Assembly (NCBI RefSeq): GCF_010015445.1
Contig: NC_053119.1
Location: 4,537,550-4,601,549, forward strand
Source of the DNA: Perca fluviatilis
Taxonomy: Eukaryota; Chordata; Actinopteri; Perciformes; Percidae
Length of the DNA stretch: 64,000 bases
Direction: 5' to 3'
Shown here: piece by piece, positions 62,721 through 64,000 of the stretch
Layout of the letters: every line of letters begins with the position of its first letter
How positions within the stretch are numbered: position 1 is the stretch's first letter
Notes under the pieces: generated by a model
The model's database searches: none
Told to the model about the DNA's origin: nothing
What the model saw: the letters and a program-made list of their open reading frames with translations, nothing else
Program-made: the position numbers and the translations under genes

Positions 62721-63715
62721 TACGCTCTGAGTTTCGGACTTTATGGTCCGTACCGTTGTCTCCGTTCCGTTGTCGCTCTTCATACTTACTACTTACTTAC
62801 CTACACTCGTGATGTGGTTCAGTCCTCTGTCCTGAGTCCCCGATGAGGCCCCCTGATACTAGTCGGCTTTATGTCTACTGATGATACTGTATTTCATCAT
62901 AGTTGCATTTTATTCGTCTTTGATCGGTAAAACATTAAAATCTCATTGTGTAGAAATGGCTATATAATGAAAGACCTGCAGTTATGACCCACTTCATGAA
63001 TACACTTTGTGAAATAAATGTCAAAGAATCCCAGACACATTCCTAATATCACTGACCAGTTTTCCATTTCCTGTTTTTACTGGTTTGTTATTTCAGCTGA
63101 GGCAGAGGCTAATCTCTGTTGCTAATGTCTCTGTGATTACAGAAGCTAATCAGTGGAGAAATGTTTGACCCTGCACTGTTTAATCTGCTGCACCGCTGAT
63201 ATGTTTCAGCTGTTAAACTTGGAACATAGAGGCGGAAATGGTGACGCAACGCTCTTCAAATGAACAATGTATAGACTTACACAAAAGCAATATATCGGTC
63301 ATCACTTATGACCCACTAAAAGTGTGTGGTGTGTCCATGAACCGTTCTGATTCAGAGTCATTTAATTGTCATACTTCCCTGTTTACTTACACACAAAGAA
63401 AATAAATACTGTTCTCTACCTGCAGTGCTACAGGAAAAGACAATCATACAGCTTTATGCAAGAATACAAAGACTTCCATCTATCCATCTATCTAGCTAGC
63501 TTTATGGTGCTCAACACATAATATGTAAATTGGCGAAGTCCGTTCATCTTTATTTATATACGATCCGGTATCGTACCGGTACTACTAAAAAACATTTCTG
63601 GGTTCCTGGCGGCCTTTCAGGTCTGTAACCTATTACAGAACCGACACTGAATGGATTTTAAAACCATAGACTGTATAATATTAATGGACAATTCATCCGG
63701 TTCGGTGAATTGCTG
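62721..63715. other. lsp1 intron 2, no feature recognised
   Basis: No exon or repeat family identified apart from short ATCTATCC/CTAGCTAG words near 63478-63500. Confidence 0.35.
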
Positions 63716-63729
63716 CAAATGCGGAAGTG

Positions 63730-64000
63730 CCTTAAACCTGCATCCTATCTGAATACCAGCAGGGGGAGACTCCTTAAACCTGCATTATATCTGAATACCA
63801 GCAGGGGGAGACTCCTTAAACCTGCATCCTACCTGAATTCCTGCAGGGGGAGACTCCTTAAACCTGCATTATATTTGAATACCAGCAGGGGGAGACTCCT
63901 TAAACCTGCATTATATCTGAATACCAGCAGGGGGAGACTCCTTAAACCTGCATCCTACCTGAATTCCAGCAGGGGGAGACTCCTTAAACCTGCATCCTAT
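63730..64000. repeat. Minisatellite, 42-bp unit, running out of the window
   Basis: The unit is CTTAAACCTGCATCCTATCT, GAATACCAGCAGGGGGAGAC, TC, with CATTATAT/CATCCTAC and CCAGC/CTGC variants. At least six units; the array is cut by the window end. Confidence 0.93.

Noticed and set aside
62423..62812. 129-codon frame after lsp1 exon 2 as a further exon
   Set aside because: Part matches a dispersed repeat also at 56190; no phase-compatible splice sites.

Overview
The window looks like a stretch of teleost fish chromosome, probably a percomorph. Two spliced genes lie in the same direction in a sea of short DNA-transposon relics, tRNA-derived SINEs, LINE tails, CA microsatellites and minisatellites. 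No bacterial-type gene, CRISPR array, rRNA or intact tRNA gene is visible. Longer open frames are mostly shadows of CA repeats, minisatellites or transposons.

Gene 1 (1378-4551, +) is a fast skeletal troponin I, tnni2-like. Four phase-0 coding exons encode the last 156 residues, with clean GT/AG boundaries, a stop codon and an AATAAA signal. The exon(s) for the first ~15 residues lie upstream of the window. Gene 2 (35364-57681, +, continuing beyond the window) is the start of a lymphocyte-specific protein 1 (lsp1) gene. A 59-bp coding part of exon 1 joins in frame, across a 22.1-kb intron, to a 147-bp exon 2 rich in Glu and Arg. The TNNI2-LSP1 order and direction match human 11p15.5 (established knowledge), which supports both calls. 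The genes are neighbours by ancient synteny: one product is a sarcomere regulator, the other a leukocyte F-actin-binding protein.

Layout: 1-1377, nested transposons and a minisatellite before the first tnni2 exon in the window; 1378-4835, tnni2; 4.9-35 kb, intergenic, with a Harbinger-like MITE, a 1.8-kb 47-bp minisatellite, a CA-rich tandem duplication, many hAT and TTAA-flanked elements, and a 1.75-kb 31-bp minisatellite; 34.9-35.4 kb, long pyrimidine tract and lsp1 exon 1; 35.4-57.5 kb, lsp1 intron 1, crowded with nested elements; 57.5-64 kb, lsp1 exon 2 and the start of intron 2, ending inside another minisatellite.

Most notable are: minisatellites touching the splice acceptors of three exons in two genes; a 513-bp element with a 9-bp target duplication carrying a broken RecQ-like helicase Walker A segment; at least seven TTAA-flanked element families, six sharing an AG...CT terminus; a three-level nest (SINE, hAT, hAT); and a perfect 28-bp hairpin. 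I found no new multi-gene system. The unusual biology here is repeat and transposon architecture. All repeat assignments are by eye from internal comparison and motif memory, without a database search.
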